Origin: Haladaptatus sp. DYF46
Lineage (GTDB): Archaea; Halobacteriota; Halobacteria; Halobacteriales; Haladaptataceae
NCBI RefSeq assembly: GCF_021083305.1
Contig: NZ_JAJFAY010000011.1
Location: forward strand, 1-64,000
Reading direction: 5' to 3'
Length of the DNA stretch: 64,000 nt
Both the position numbers and the translations under genes were made by a program. Positions 17,258 through 25,847 of this stretch are shown here, piece by piece. Below the pieces are notes generated by a model that was given only the letters and a program-made list of their open reading frames with translations, made no database searches and was not told the origin of the DNA. The first letter of the stretch is position 1, and each line of letters opens with the position of its first letter.

Positions 17258-17431
17258 GTGGCTCAAACGATAACGCAGGAGGAGACCGCCATATTAGGCG
17301 CAGTTGTATTAGGTCAAACTGTATTCGCCGCAATACAGCTTGCTGGCCGTTCCTCCATGATGGCACTAGCTGTAAGTAGTGCATTAGTGGGTGTAGTATA
17401 TTACGAACTCAGTCTGCCAAGGCTCAAGTAG
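17258..17431 (+). CDS. Small two-helix membrane protein (GTG start)
   Basis: A 57-residue frame beginning GTG at 17258: VAQTITQEETAILGAVVLGQ, then TVFAAIQLAGRSSMMALAVS and SALVGVVYYELSLPRLK, stop 17429-17431. Two hydrophobic helices separated by a short polar turn are evident, with a charged amphipathic start. It is too short for most gene finders. The family is not recognised, but the composition is that of a real haloarchaeal membrane peptide. Confidence 0.45.
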   Translation: MAQTITQEETAILGAVVLGQTVFAAIQLAGRSSMMALAVSSALVGVVYYELSLPRLK

Positions 17432-17737
17432 TTACGTAACCGCCCGATCCAAACTGAATTGCGTCAAATAATGTTATTTTCCAGTTGACACTCTGCCAGT
17501 CATTACTTCTCCCCGTGAAATTTATCAATCCTAATGTATGGTCGGTAGTTATACATCGTCAGTTTTCTCGATTGAGTTATCGTTCCTGCTGTACGTGTAT
17601 CTATGGTAGCTTTGTATAACTCCATGATTAAAATAATCTTTCGACCAAATCACCGAGTTTCATCCTTCTATCTTTAGGGGAATCCTTCGAGTAGTAAGTT
17701 GAGTAGAACAATACGAGAACTCCTCGTGTAAGTATGC

Positions 17738-18544
17738 ATGTCCACAGGTGCTACTGTCTTGGATCAAGAATTCACCAACATAATCGGCTCATTTTTTGAA
17801 GACGCAGGCTCGGTGCTCATCGTTAATCCCGCACCAAATGTCTTCGAGACATTAATACTGGCCGCATCGTCCTTGGATGACGAGCTGCCTGATCTTCAAG
17901 TGCTTGCTACACCAGATGTACTAAAAACGTCAGTAGACGATTTTATCCTCGCGAGCCAGGTGGCAAATTTAGTCGAGCAAAACACACTCGAACTTCGAAC
18001 GACAACTGATATTGCACGAAGTTCGTTGCTTGTCAGTGATGATGAAGTCCTAACGGTCGTCACATTGGATGCTGAATTAGCGGGATTGCGCTCGACAGAC
18101 GATGAGCTAGTTGAGAACATCCGGTCGACATTTGTGGAAGATTGGGAGGGTGGGGAACCATTCATCCTGCGAACACCATCACTCTCGCGTGTCCAAGAAA
18201 CGCTCGGAGAAGAGTTCGGAGATGAACTCGAAGAAGACTTTATGATGGTTGTTGAGTCGGTCGATACGATACCTGGTGAAGACAATGATCTGGATGAAGT
18301 AGCCGTTGCCTTGTTAGTAGGGGCTAACAACGAGGTCCTACTGTATGATATTAGTAGGTGGGGGGAGGATGTTGGTCTTGCCAGTAAAGCGACCTTCTCA
18401 CGGACGAAAACACAGCTCGAGGATCGCGGGCTTATTGAGACTGAGAAAGTACCAATCGACGTTGGTCGGCCACGACTTCGGTTGCTGTTAATCCCGGATG
18501 AGTTAGAGGATGTTGATAGTCTTGCAGAACAGATGACTACATAG
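17738..18544 (+). CDS. tbsP: Transcriptional regulator TbsP-like (DUF5821)
   Basis: A 268-residue protein matching haloarchaeal TbsP, a regulator that acts with TrmB on glycolytic/gluconeogenic genes such as gapDH. The N-terminal sensor-like domain begins MSTGATVLDQEFTNIIGSFF and LIVNPAPNVFETLILAASSL. The C-terminal winged helix is highly typical: NNEVLLYDISRWGEDVGLAS, then ATFSRTKTQLEDRGLIETEK and VPIDVGRPRLRLLL. The C-terminus DELEDVDSLAEQM is acidic. It may be a second, plasmid-borne TbsP paralogue rather than the chromosomal gene. Confidence 0.85.
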   Translation: MSTGATVLDQEFTNIIGSFFEDAGSVLIVNPAPNVFETLILAASSLDDELPDLQVLATPDVLKTSVDDFILASQVANLVEQNTLELRTTTDIARSSLLVSDDEVLTVVTLDAELAGLRSTDDELVENIRSTFVEDWEGGEPFILRTPSLSRVQETLGEEFGDELEEDFMMVVESVDTIPGEDNDLDEVAVALLVGANNEVLLYDISRWGEDVGLASKATFSRTKTQLEDRGLIETEKVPIDVGRPRLRLLLIPDELEDVDSLAEQMTT

Positions 18545-18648
18545 ACCTGTGGGGTAAGTGGCTAAAATAGCAGTAGAATCTTCCGTGGGCAGCAACCAGA
18601 GTATCATTGTTTCCCATGAAGTGTTAGTTTAGTCTATCACAACTAGTC

Positions 18649-19287
18649 TTATGTCTCATCTTTGCTTTGCCGATATTGGCTTATATGATATCCAACTGTG
18701 ATCACTGCAAAGAGGAGAATAATTGCAGTTAACACCAGTTGGCCAGATAATCCCACTTCAGCTGGAACACCAAAAACAGTCAGCAAGAGAAGGCTACAAC
18801 TGACCACCACCCCGCTATAATAGCACCAAAGCCACCGTCGGATTGGAGCCGTATCTGGCTCAGAATCCTCATTCGTTCCTCCCTCAGACATTTCTTCTTG
18901 ACGAGTTTGGCAGGTTGTGAGATAGGGATCCAAGTGAGTAGTAAGACCAGTTCGCTTAACGATTCCTCGTGCTTGATCGTACTCAATTACACCTTTTTCG
19001 TCGAGTTTGGGAAGATGAGATTGATAGAGACTGATATATGCCCGCTGACGTTCTTTTGATTGAAGATTACCAATCGTCGTTCCATGTTCCCAAGCAGCGA
19101 CTTGCTCAGCGAGATCACTCATTACGACCGGCTCTGTTGTCTCCTGAAGATAGTGGAGGGCAAAGCGTCGGCGTTGGACTTGTAACAAGTGGTAGATTGT
19201 ATCTTTTGAAAGCTGGCGAGTCTCGTTCTCCTCATTGGGAGGTGAGATACTGTTAGCTGGTTCTTCCGTCTTCGAACTCGTGCTCAT
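18649..19287 (-). CDS. DUF7344-like winged-helix protein with two membrane helices
   Basis: A 212-residue protein. Residues about 25-115 form the winged-helix core: LSKDTIYHLLQVQRRRFALH, VVMSDLAEQVAAWEHGTTIG, AYISLYQSHLPKLDEKGVIE and the wing YDQARGIVKRT. Two C-terminal membrane helices follow (WLWCYYSGVVVSCSLLLLTV at about 150-170 and QLVLTAIILLFAVITVGYHI at about 180-200). Membrane-anchored DUF7344 regulators of this layout are common in haloarchaea. Function and targets are unknown. Confidence 0.8.
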   Translation of the reverse strand: MSTSSKTEEPANSISPPNEENETRQLSKDTIYHLLQVQRRRFALHYLQETTEPVVMSDLAEQVAAWEHGTTIGNLQSKERQRAYISLYQSHLPKLDEKGVIEYDQARGIVKRTGLTTHLDPYLTTCQTRQEEMSEGGTNEDSEPDTAPIRRWLWCYYSGVVVSCSLLLLTVFGVPAEVGLSGQLVLTAIILLFAVITVGYHISQYRQSKDET

Positions 19288-20196
19288 AACTCGATACTAT
19301 TATCACTCTATTTCAAATACTTCAATTTGCGTATTTACTAATTCGTTTGGTTGTTTTTCTACGATCATTATTTAGTTTATCTCAGATATTGTCACCATGC
19401 TCATGGAAACTGTGATCATCGGTAGTGTTCTTTCAAAAACATATAAACTATTGCTCTCAATACGTTATATGCTTGTAGACAAAGGACAAGACTTGAATAC
19501 AGCTACAAGATAACCTTGCGTTAGTGGTAGTAAAAGCGTGGGACATGGTGGGTGTGATGTCCTGACGGTTCCCACGCGTGTCGAAAGTAAGTCGTTGCAC
19601 GCGACAAATCCGACAATAGATATCATGGATTGGGAGATAATATTAATTAGAGAGTCGACAAGATAGTCGAAGTCCGCTAGTACCATCGTATGTGACTAAA
19701 CCAGTGCGTATATGCGTTGAAAGTGTTGAGGATAACCTTGACAAGCGTTTGACTCGGGGGTTGACAAAGATTTAAACCTCCACGAAAGAATAAATCATCA
19801 GTCTTTGTTCGCGACCGCATTGGATAGGAAAATTCCGCTTACGATTATGCTGCACATATTTTTGCTGATATACAAAATAATAATACCCTCGGTGAGAAAT
19901 TATCGCTGTCGGGATGCCTCTGTCCGAGTTATTATCCCGACAACTCGTGGGGACGTCGAGGGCAAACCCCACGAAACTCCGAACAGTAAATATACATTGT
20001 CTTTGCCAGTTCCGTCGTCCGTGGAGAGTATGAAGTAGTGAGTGATAGACATATCATTATTCGTGTTAGTGACAGCAATTGGCTTAGTACCAAAATTGTC
20101 GAGTATCTACCGGTCTAGGCACTGTTCTATGCTATCTCGTCGATTCACAATCATGGGGAGAAAATGAGATACGAAGTGATCTCAGTTGCTGATCAG
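19288..20196. other. Intergenic region with no gene I can support
   Basis: About 900 bases, AT-rich. It holds a long imperfect hairpin near 19905-19945 (GTCGGGAT ... ATCCCGAC) within GC-rich sequence that differs from the AT-rich surroundings. This might be a remnant of a structured RNA or an IS end. A plus/minus pair GTGGGAC/GTTCCCAC lies near 19538-19575. No reading frame shows a motif. Confidence 0.35.
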
Positions 20197-20754
20197 TTAT
20201 CCAGCATCGGCGGGCGTATCGAAGTCGTGGAAGTGTTCTCCCTTCTCTTTACTCAAGATGTCGAGGGCCGCCGCACCACCATCACCGGCAGAGATGACTG
20301 CTTGCCACTCTTGGTCACGAACCATTGCACCGGTAGCATAGACGTTTTCGATACTCGTTTCCATGCTCAAGTTGACTGAAACAGTTCCTGAATCGGTGAA
20401 TTTACAACCAAGTTGCTCGGCACTATCGCGATCGGCACCAGTTGCTAAAACAACGTATGTTGCGTGATGCTCGCCGTCATCAGTCGTAATCTGGAACCCA
20501 TCATCGTCCTGTTCGATGTTTGTGACCGCTGTTTCAAAATGTTGGGTGACACCGTACTCGTTGACTTGCTCACGAGCCTTCTCCATGTACTCGGTACCAT
20601 CAATACTCTCGATTCCTAAGTAGTTGAAGAGGTGTGCTTTGTGCATCCATGTTTCATCAGTATCGAAGACAGCGGTATCGAGACCATTTTTTGCCGTAAA
20701 CAATGCTGTGCTGAGTCCAGCGGGACCGCCACCGACGATTGTTACATCCGACAT
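20197..20754 (-). CDS. FAD-dependent oxidoreductase, thioredoxin-reductase-like
   Basis: A 185-residue flavoprotein. The dinucleotide motif GGGPAGLSTALFTAKNGLDT lies at the N-terminus and the second conserved stretch YVVLATGADRDS at about residue 100. The C-terminal FAD motif NVYATGAMVRDQEWQAVISA then GDGGAAALDIL is like TrxB. The NADPH domain and the redox CxxC of true thioredoxin reductase are absent, so it belongs to the short NAD(P)/FAD-dependent group common in haloarchaea. Substrate unknown. Confidence 0.85.
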   Translation of the reverse strand: MSDVTIVGGGPAGLSTALFTAKNGLDTAVFDTDETWMHKAHLFNYLGIESIDGTEYMEKAREQVNEYGVTQHFETAVTNIEQDDDGFQITTDDGEHHATYVVLATGADRDSAEQLGCKFTDSGTVSVNLSMETSIENVYATGAMVRDQEWQAVISAGDGGAAALDILSKEKGEHFHDFDTPADAG

Positions 20755-20870
20755 AGGTAATAGTACGGTTGATTTCGCATAAATCTACTCCCAATAAAGA
20801 TACGACTGTGGTTTCAAGAGGGTAGCATGACGAAACAGAAATGATTTATTTACTGATCATATAATGAGAG

Positions 20871-21500
20871 GTGAAAATGGGCGCGGTTGAAAATCTCTCG
20901 TCGGACGAAAAACAGGCATACGAGCTAATCAATTCGCAAGACAGCCTTCTCCAGAGTGACCTCTGGAAAGCACTCGATGTAACAAGTCGCAAAGGGAGTC
21001 GACTTGTGACATCACTTGCAGAGAAAAATCTCCTCACACGGGAACAAATCACGAAAGATGGACACCTAACATACAAACTGGAGCCAACGAACAACAATGT
21101 TTCTTCACTAGCACAAAAAGAGCGTGATAACGCGGATAATATCCCAAACAAACAGTCAGACGGATCGCTTAGTATTCGGGAAAATCGTGCCCTGGAACTG
21201 ATTACCAATCAGAACGGCATCTACCAAAGCGATCTGTGGAAAGAACTGGAGGTGAGTAGCCGAACAGGGAGTCGGATAGCAACTAGCCTAGAGGAAAAAG
21301 AGAAAATTCGACGAGAGGAAACAACGTACAACGGCCAGCGAACGTTTCTCCTTCTCCCGATGAAAAAAGAACTCGACTTTTCACTGCTCATGGCGGGCGA
21401 CATGCTCTCTCCGCTGTTCAGCAGTGAAGACGAATCCGATCCAATTGACTCAGACGCATTTACACAATGGGTTCTGCAGCTTTCACAAGAAACGCGGTGA
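20871..21500 (+). CDS. Tandem winged-helix transcriptional regulator
   Basis: A 209-residue protein with two repeats of one winged-helix domain. The first (residues about 8-68) reads QAYELINSQDSLLQSDLWKA then LDVTSRKGSRLVTSLAEKNL. The second (about 100-165) reads RALELITNQNGIYQSDLWKE then LEVSSRTGSRIATSLEEKEK. The shared core is QSDLWKxLxVxSRxGSRxxTSLxEK. The start is GTG at 20871 or ATG at 20877, preceded by GAGAGG. Duplicated-domain regulators of this kind occur across haloarchaea; the target is unknown. It diverges from the flavoprotein gene. Confidence 0.82.
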   Translation: MKMGAVENLSSDEKQAYELINSQDSLLQSDLWKALDVTSRKGSRLVTSLAEKNLLTREQITKDGHLTYKLEPTNNNVSSLAQKERDNADNIPNKQSDGSLSIRENRALELITNQNGIYQSDLWKELEVSSRTGSRIATSLEEKEKIRREETTYNGQRTFLLLPMKKELDFSLLMAGDMLSPLFSSEDESDPIDSDAFTQWVLQLSQETR

Positions 21501-21627
21501 TTTCATGATCGAGTTTCGGTGGTGGGAGTAAGATTTAGTAGTTAGCCGGATCGATGAGTTCTCGGACCTCAATTGAACACACGGCTAGCAGAAGTCACCA
21601 ATCCTTTTAGACAACCAGCACTGTCAG

Positions 21628-21906
21628 CTATTCGTATGTCAGTGAGTAACAGCGTTTTCGTACATCAGCAAAGGAGAACCCGACATTTATGAGATCATTG
21701 TCTTCGAGTCGTGTGAGTGCATAGCGAACCGTCCGAGCCGGGAGCAGGGTTTCATCAGCGAGTTCAGCCGGTGTGAGCGAATCGTCGTTGTATTCGAATA
21801 CTTTTGCAACCAATTTCGCACTTGGTGGGAGCTCGGACAGCACGTCTGCCGGTGGTCTTGTTTTTGGATCGTCTGTGTCGTCTGGAGTAGAGGCAGATTG
21901 TTGCAT
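21628..21906 (-). CDS. Winged-helix (MarR-like) transcriptional regulator, paralogue
   Basis: A 92-residue paralogue of the regulator at 12066-12362: LPPSAKLVAKVFEYNDDSLT, then PAELADETLLPARTVRYALT and the wing NDLINVGFSFADVRKRCYSL. A short acidic, proline-rich tail precedes the domain (DDTDDPKTRPPADVLSE). It is monocistronic, just upstream of tRNA-Leu. Target unknown. Confidence 0.8.
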   Translation of the reverse strand: MQQSASTPDDTDDPKTRPPADVLSELPPSAKLVAKVFEYNDDSLTPAELADETLLPARTVRYALTRLEDNDLINVGFSFADVRKRCYSLTYE

Positions 21907-22013
21907 TAGTTACCAGATGTAATTAGACCTCAAGACACTGTTGATATGGCAGAGACGTCTGTCGGGATGAAGCTGATTTTCTACCGATATCGTTGCAGTG
22001 GTGTGAAGAGGAA

Positions 22014-22098
22014 TGTGAGGGATGGGATTCGAACCCATGGACGTCTACACGAGCAGGTCTTAAGCCCACCGTCGTTGACCTAGCTTGGCAACCCTCGC
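22014..22098 (-). tRNA. tRNA-Leu (anticodon UAA)
   Basis: A class II tRNA of 85 nt on the minus strand. The 5' acceptor strand is GCGAGGG (22092-22098), the anticodon loop GGCTTAAGACC gives anticodon UAA, an extra arm follows, and the T loop is GGTTCGAATCC. The 3' acceptor strand CCCTCAC with discriminator A ends at 22014. No CCA is encoded. One acceptor pair (C2 opposite A71) is mismatched, which is unusual for haloarchaeal tRNA-Leu and may indicate a divergent or inactive copy. Confidence 0.9.
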
Positions 22099-22431
22099 TC
22101 ATTGGGCGATTACGGCGGTCAGAATAAGTGAGTCACTAAGTGGGAAAGCGCTAAGCAATGGCGTTGTGCCAGAAGCAATCAATGAAACCCTTTGTGAGGA
22201 GAGAACGCGGAGTTGTTTGGGTGCCCACGTTGATCGATCTATGCCGTTTCATCGGTTGGCACCGTAATGGATCACGGTTAGAGTTTGGTTTTGAGAGACT
22301 AGTCAGAATGTCTTTTTCTGGTACGTCCATTGGTTGGGTTGCTCGAGGAAACTCGGCCACTACCCCTGTCGAAGTAACGTCAGGAGCGCAACCTCCCTCG
22401 ACAGGGTAGCTGTAAACGCAGTTTAGATCGA
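22099..22431. other. Intergenic, no gene seen
   Basis: About 330 bases right of the tRNA 5' end. Short frames on both strands carry no motif. The CTACCCTGTCGAGGGAGG inverted motif near 22370-22410 could form a hairpin but matches no known family. Confidence 0.4.
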
Positions 22432-22590
22432 CTACTCGCTTACCATCCGACCCACAACATCACGAATTCCGTCCACACGGGCCATGATCCCACAGTCATG
22501 CTGCCGGGGTAACCTCTCGGGCCGGAATTTCCCTCCAAGAGAATGCAAAAAGACACCACGGCGGTAAATACGAATTCGATGTAACCTCAT
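22432..22590 (-). pseudogene. AN1-type zinc-finger-like remnant
   Basis: A 52-residue minus-strand frame, ATG at 22590: MRLHRIRIYRRGVFLHSLGG then KFRPERLPRQHDCGIMARVD. The run GGKFxPExRLPxxHDC is the C-terminal half of an AN1 zinc finger (normally GGKFCPEHRLPEHHDC). The cysteine and histidine of FCxxH are replaced or lost, so zinc binding would fail. The rest (GIRDVVGRMVSE) is unassigned. The call is tentative. Confidence 0.35.
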
Positions 22591-22639
22591 TGGTGGTTGA
22601 AGTGCCTATACCGCTGTTGGTGGATGAAGAAGTCCGAGG

Positions 22640-22921
22640 TCACTCGTCGTCTTGCAGCGCAGCTGCAATCGCTTCGAGCTCTGCCTTCCGGAACGCGTTT
22701 GACGTTTCGTCTGGGTTATCGTCGTTCAGTTCGCCAATTTTCCAGAGGATTCCAGCCCGCATCTGAGGTTTAGATGGGAGATTGTTCGTGTCGATATCGT
22801 AGTTGACAGCCGCACAGAGTGCTGCAAGAGCTTCTTTCGTGAACGCTGTCGATTCAATCCGTTCGTGTCTCCCGACAGCCTGTCGAATGTCGTTGCGAAG
22901 TTCGTTGACTGTTTGTGACAT
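22640..22921 (-). CDS. Small conserved haloarchaeal protein
   Basis: A 93-residue acidic helical protein from the ATG at 22921: MSQTVNELRNDIRQAVGRHE, ending LEAIAAALQDDE. The sequence RIESTAFTKEALAALCAAVN then YDIDTNNLPSKPQMRAGILW contains a small repeat-like pair of helices and resembles a SAP-like or helical DNA-binding domain, although I cannot name the family. An in-frame extension to 22987 lacks acidic character and is not preferred. It lies downstream of the lamin-tail-like gene. Confidence 0.6.
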   Translation of the reverse strand: MSQTVNELRNDIRQAVGRHERIESTAFTKEALAALCAAVNYDIDTNNLPSKPQMRAGILWKIGELNDDNPDETSNAFRKAELEAIAAALQDDE

Positions 22922-23077
22922 AAGTACAATGCTGATGGGAGTTGGCATGGCGGTTCTGGTTTCTCCTGTGATGGAACCATCCAACAAGCACGCTGAGATT
23001 CATTGTGGCCAGTGCTGTTGTGGGAAACTGTCACCGCGATCTGTTGGGAAGGGAATAAGGATGGTCGACTGCCTGTC

Positions 23078-23782
23078 TTAACAGTCGTCTTGGGAATCCT
23101 CTTCGCTAGACGAGTTGTCGGAATTGGACTCTTCAGAGCCATCGCTTCCCGAGCTTTCGCTTTCATCCGATTGGGTATCGTCCGAAGAGTTATCGCTCGA
23201 CTCGCTGTCGTCGGTTGTTTCATCCGACGTGGACTCGTCCGAGTCGGATTCTGTCGTAGTATCCTCCTCTTCAGTAGTGGTTGTCTCGTCTCCGTCTGTC
23301 GTGGTCGTTTCGTCTTCAGGGGTAGATACTTCCTCTTCAGTTGTGGTCGTCTGGTCGCCGGTGTTAGCTTGCCCGGTGCAGATCGCAGGATCTTCCACGG
23401 GGTCGGGAGTAAGGAGTGCAACGACGTCTGAACCGTCATCATTCAGTCGGTGGTTTTCGTTATCAAACGTGACGTCTGCACCCTCAACTTCTTTTGCGCC
23501 TGTCGCCACTTTCAGCGTACTGTTCGCTTTGAGCACTGTCCTTTCAGGGAGTGCGTCCCGCTGATCCTTCTCGGGGTTCATATACTCAAACGCAACGACG
23601 TAGTTCGAGAGATCATAATCAGTATCTCCGTTGTTGACGAAGACTACGTATTCGCCCTCGGGATTCACCTCTTGTACTTCGATATTCTTTCGGTGACTGT
23701 CTCCAATGACGGTGGTCGTCCCAAACCCACTGAGTGCCAATACGCCAAGTCCGCCTAACATTTTCCGTCGACTAATCGCCAT
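23078..23782 (-). CDS. Secreted lamin-tail-domain-like protein with Ser/Thr/Asp-rich tail
   Basis: A 234-residue protein with a Tat signal (MAISRRKMLGGLGVLALSGF). A lamin-tail (LTD) domain follows at about residues 32-135: VQEVNPEGEYVVFVNNGDTD then YDLSNYVVAFEY and HRLNDDGSDVVALL. The last 95 residues are almost only Thr, Ser, Glu and Asp (TTTTEEEVSTPEDETTTTDG and so on), a typical glycosylated stalk of haloarchaeal surface proteins. No C-terminal sorting motif is visible, so it may be released or held by the stalk. Function unknown. Confidence 0.8.
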   Translation of the reverse strand: MAISRRKMLGGLGVLALSGFGTTTVIGDSHRKNIEVQEVNPEGEYVVFVNNGDTDYDLSNYVVAFEYMNPEKDQRDALPERTVLKANSTLKVATGAKEVEGADVTFDNENHRLNDDGSDVVALLTPDPVEDPAICTGQANTGDQTTTTEEEVSTPEDETTTTDGDETTTTEEEDTTTESDSDESTSDETTDDSESSDNSSDDTQSDESESSGSDGSEESNSDNSSSEEDSQDDC

Positions 23783-23951
23783 GCAATAGCCGAGTTGTTA
23801 ACTCATGGTAAATACTTCCTGGGAGGAGATTACGAATGAGAACAACTAAATCAGCTCAATAACTAGTGAGAGTTTATGAGAATATGCTTAGTCAATGATA
23901 GCTATTTAGCTACTATCGGTCGCTCCACCGTCGTTGATCATAGAGTTTTTG

Positions 23952-24926
23952 TCAAAAAAGCTCATTGAGTTGATATTCCGTATTCGATTCTATAATATAC
24001 GTCCCGTCTTCTTCAGTCAGGATCCCATTCTGAGTGAGATGATGAAGATGTGCATGTGCCTCGCCGGGTCCATGAAGGATATGGACGCCACTCAAATCGC
24101 CAAATAGTTCTGCGCTGACCGTCCATGCGTCTGCTGGGGCAGAATCAGTGAGAACCTCGATAATTCGTTCACTTCGCTCACGGTGATGATTGATGATCTC
24201 CTGAGCACGCGCTTTTGGATCGGTGATGATATGTCTGTGACCAGGATACGCCCGATCAAAGTCTGCATCTCGAATGCGACGGAGCGTTGCAAGATACAAT
24301 TCAAGTGGATTTGACACGCGTACGTCTGCTCCACCGACGTTTGGTGTATAGCGTGGTAGGAGAGAATCACCGGCAAACAATTCTTTCTCATTTTCATCTT
24401 CCAGTACATACCCAATGTGACCGAGAGTGTGCCCAGGAGTCTGAAAGACAGTTAGCTGTTGATCGCCGATAGGAATAATATCACCATCGTCGTGAGAGAT
24501 TAGATCAGCGGGATCACCACGAAGGTCCGTAAGTTGTGTTAAAAATTCGAGCAGCTCTTGGCGTGCACCTGCTGGCATTCCAGAACGGTCAAAAAATGTA
24601 CGCTGCTGCTCATTGAAGCGATCAACTGCTTCTGATTCTCGTTCAATAAGAGGGGCATCGGCGGAATGTGCGTGGACTGTTGCTCCACTCTCACGTTGGA
24701 AAGAACCTGCAAGGCCAATATGATCTTCGTGGTGATGGGTTAATAGAATATGATCCAAATCAGCCACACTCAGACCGTGATCAGCAAGACTTGTTCGTAG
24801 GGCTTCCTCTGATCGAGATGTTGAAACGCCGGTATCAATGAGTGCAATCTCGTTTCCTTGGAGTAGATAGGCGTTGTTTTTTCCTTCGAACTGGGTGTTG
24901 CTTAATTCTATAGTATCGATATTCAC
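23952..24926 (-). CDS. MBL-fold metallo-hydrolase
   Basis: A metallo-beta-lactamase-fold hydrolase. The metal motif HHHEDH (THHHEDHIG), the second histidine in TPGHTLGHIGYVL, the aspartate in LFAGDSLLPRYTPN and the last histidine in AYPGHRHIITD are all present. A C-terminal winged-helix-like part follows (VHILHGPGEAHAHLHHLTQN). The GTG at 24926 (VNIDTIELSNTQFEGKNNAY) is preferred over the ATG at 24980: it matches the usual family start and lies 26 bases after a TATA box (TTTATATCA), as in leaderless haloarchaeal mRNA. The substrate is unknown; related proteins cleave thioesters or phosphoesters. Confidence 0.88.
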   Translation of the reverse strand: MNIDTIELSNTQFEGKNNAYLLQGNEIALIDTGVSTSRSEEALRTSLADHGLSVADLDHILLTHHHEDHIGLAGSFQRESGATVHAHSADAPLIERESEAVDRFNEQQRTFFDRSGMPAGARQELLEFLTQLTDLRGDPADLISHDDGDIIPIGDQQLTVFQTPGHTLGHIGYVLEDENEKELFAGDSLLPRYTPNVGGADVRVSNPLELYLATLRRIRDADFDRAYPGHRHIITDPKARAQEIINHHRERSERIIEVLTDSAPADAWTVSAELFGDLSGVHILHGPGEAHAHLHHLTQNGILTEEDGTYIIESNTEYQLNELF

Positions 24927-25338
24927 AATATTTATAAGGTGCGCTATTGATATAAATGCGTTGATACGAGAACGGATCAAGTATTGGGAATTTCACCTTA
25001 TTAGCTTCGACTATCGAATATAATACTATTATCCACGGCGGGTGGAAAACAAAGAGACTTGTCAATCCAGCACAGAACTCGACCGAGAACTACTCAAAGA
25101 GAAGGTAAGATGCTGAATCTTGGATTTTGGAATCATAATCGTACGCAACATTAAAGAACCGTGTCTCTTTCGTTCACTAGAACTCAAGAGATTGTAGAGA
25201 ATGCCTGGAAATACCTGCACAATCCCGATGAGCGGATCATTGAGCATTCATGAAGGATAGTGATAAACTCGTGTGCGAATATCACAATATATACTCTAGA
25301 ATGAAAAATATTATAAGCATGTATAATTTAGATAGAGT
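24927..25338. promoter_or_regulatory. AT-rich divergent promoter region
   Basis: A 412-base AT-rich gap between the MBL hydrolase (leftward) and MaoC (rightward). A TATA box TTTATATCA (minus strand, about 24948-24956) sits 26 bases from the MBL start codon. ATTATAAG (about 25309-25316) sits 25-30 bases ahead of the MaoC ATG. Both spacings fit leaderless transcription. No reading frame in between is convincing. Confidence 0.55.
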
Positions 25339-25785
25339 ATGTCTGGAATATATTCAGAAGACATGGTAGTTGGTGACACGCGGGAATTCGGAAGTCATAC
25401 AGTGGAAGAAGAGGAAATGATCGAGTTCGCAAAAGAGTATGACCCCCACCCGTTCCACACTGGCGAAGAAACTGATAAGGAATCAATATTTGATGGACTA
25501 GTTGCTAGTGGGCTCTATATGTCGTCAGTCACCCAACGAATGCTCATTGAACACCTGTTCCGTGATTCACATGTTATGGGTGCACTCGGTATGGATAATC
25601 TTCGATGGCACCACCCTGTTCGTGCAGGAGATACACTTTCTGTAGAGACGGAAGTTGTCGAAACTAACCCGATAAATGATGACCGGGACATAGTAAAAAT
25701 TGAAATAACTACTTCTAACCAAGACGATACTGAAGTAATGTCGTTTGTATTCCAGACAATTTTTAAACGAAAGGATGAGTTGTAA
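25339..25785 (+). CDS. MaoC-family dehydratase
   Basis: A 148-residue single hot-dog-fold protein of the MaoC family, which hydrates enoyl-CoA or dehydrates 3-hydroxyacyl-CoA. The catalytic motif is YDPHPFHTGEE (Asp and His of D-x4-H, about residues 35-41). The partner region DGLVASGLYMSSVTQRMLIE and LRWHHPVRAGDTLSVETEV is typical. The gene is single and leaderless (TATA about 26 bases upstream). With the neighbouring amidohydrolase it may belong to aromatic or fatty-acid breakdown, but the pathway cannot be told. Confidence 0.9.
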   Translation: MSGIYSEDMVVGDTREFGSHTVEEEEMIEFAKEYDPHPFHTGEETDKESIFDGLVASGLYMSSVTQRMLIEHLFRDSHVMGALGMDNLRWHHPVRAGDTLSVETEVVETNPINDDRDIVKIEITTSNQDDTEVMSFVFQTIFKRKDEL

Positions 25786-25847
25786 TCCCCACAGTTCTCA
25801 CGGATGATCAACCGATAAACAAGCTATTCTTGCTGATCGAGTTTTAC

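Noticed and set aside
19772..19972. GFALDVPTSCRDNNSDRG frame over a GC-rich hairpin
   Set aside because: Looked briefly like a transposase or RNA relic, but nothing beyond a single hairpin supports it.
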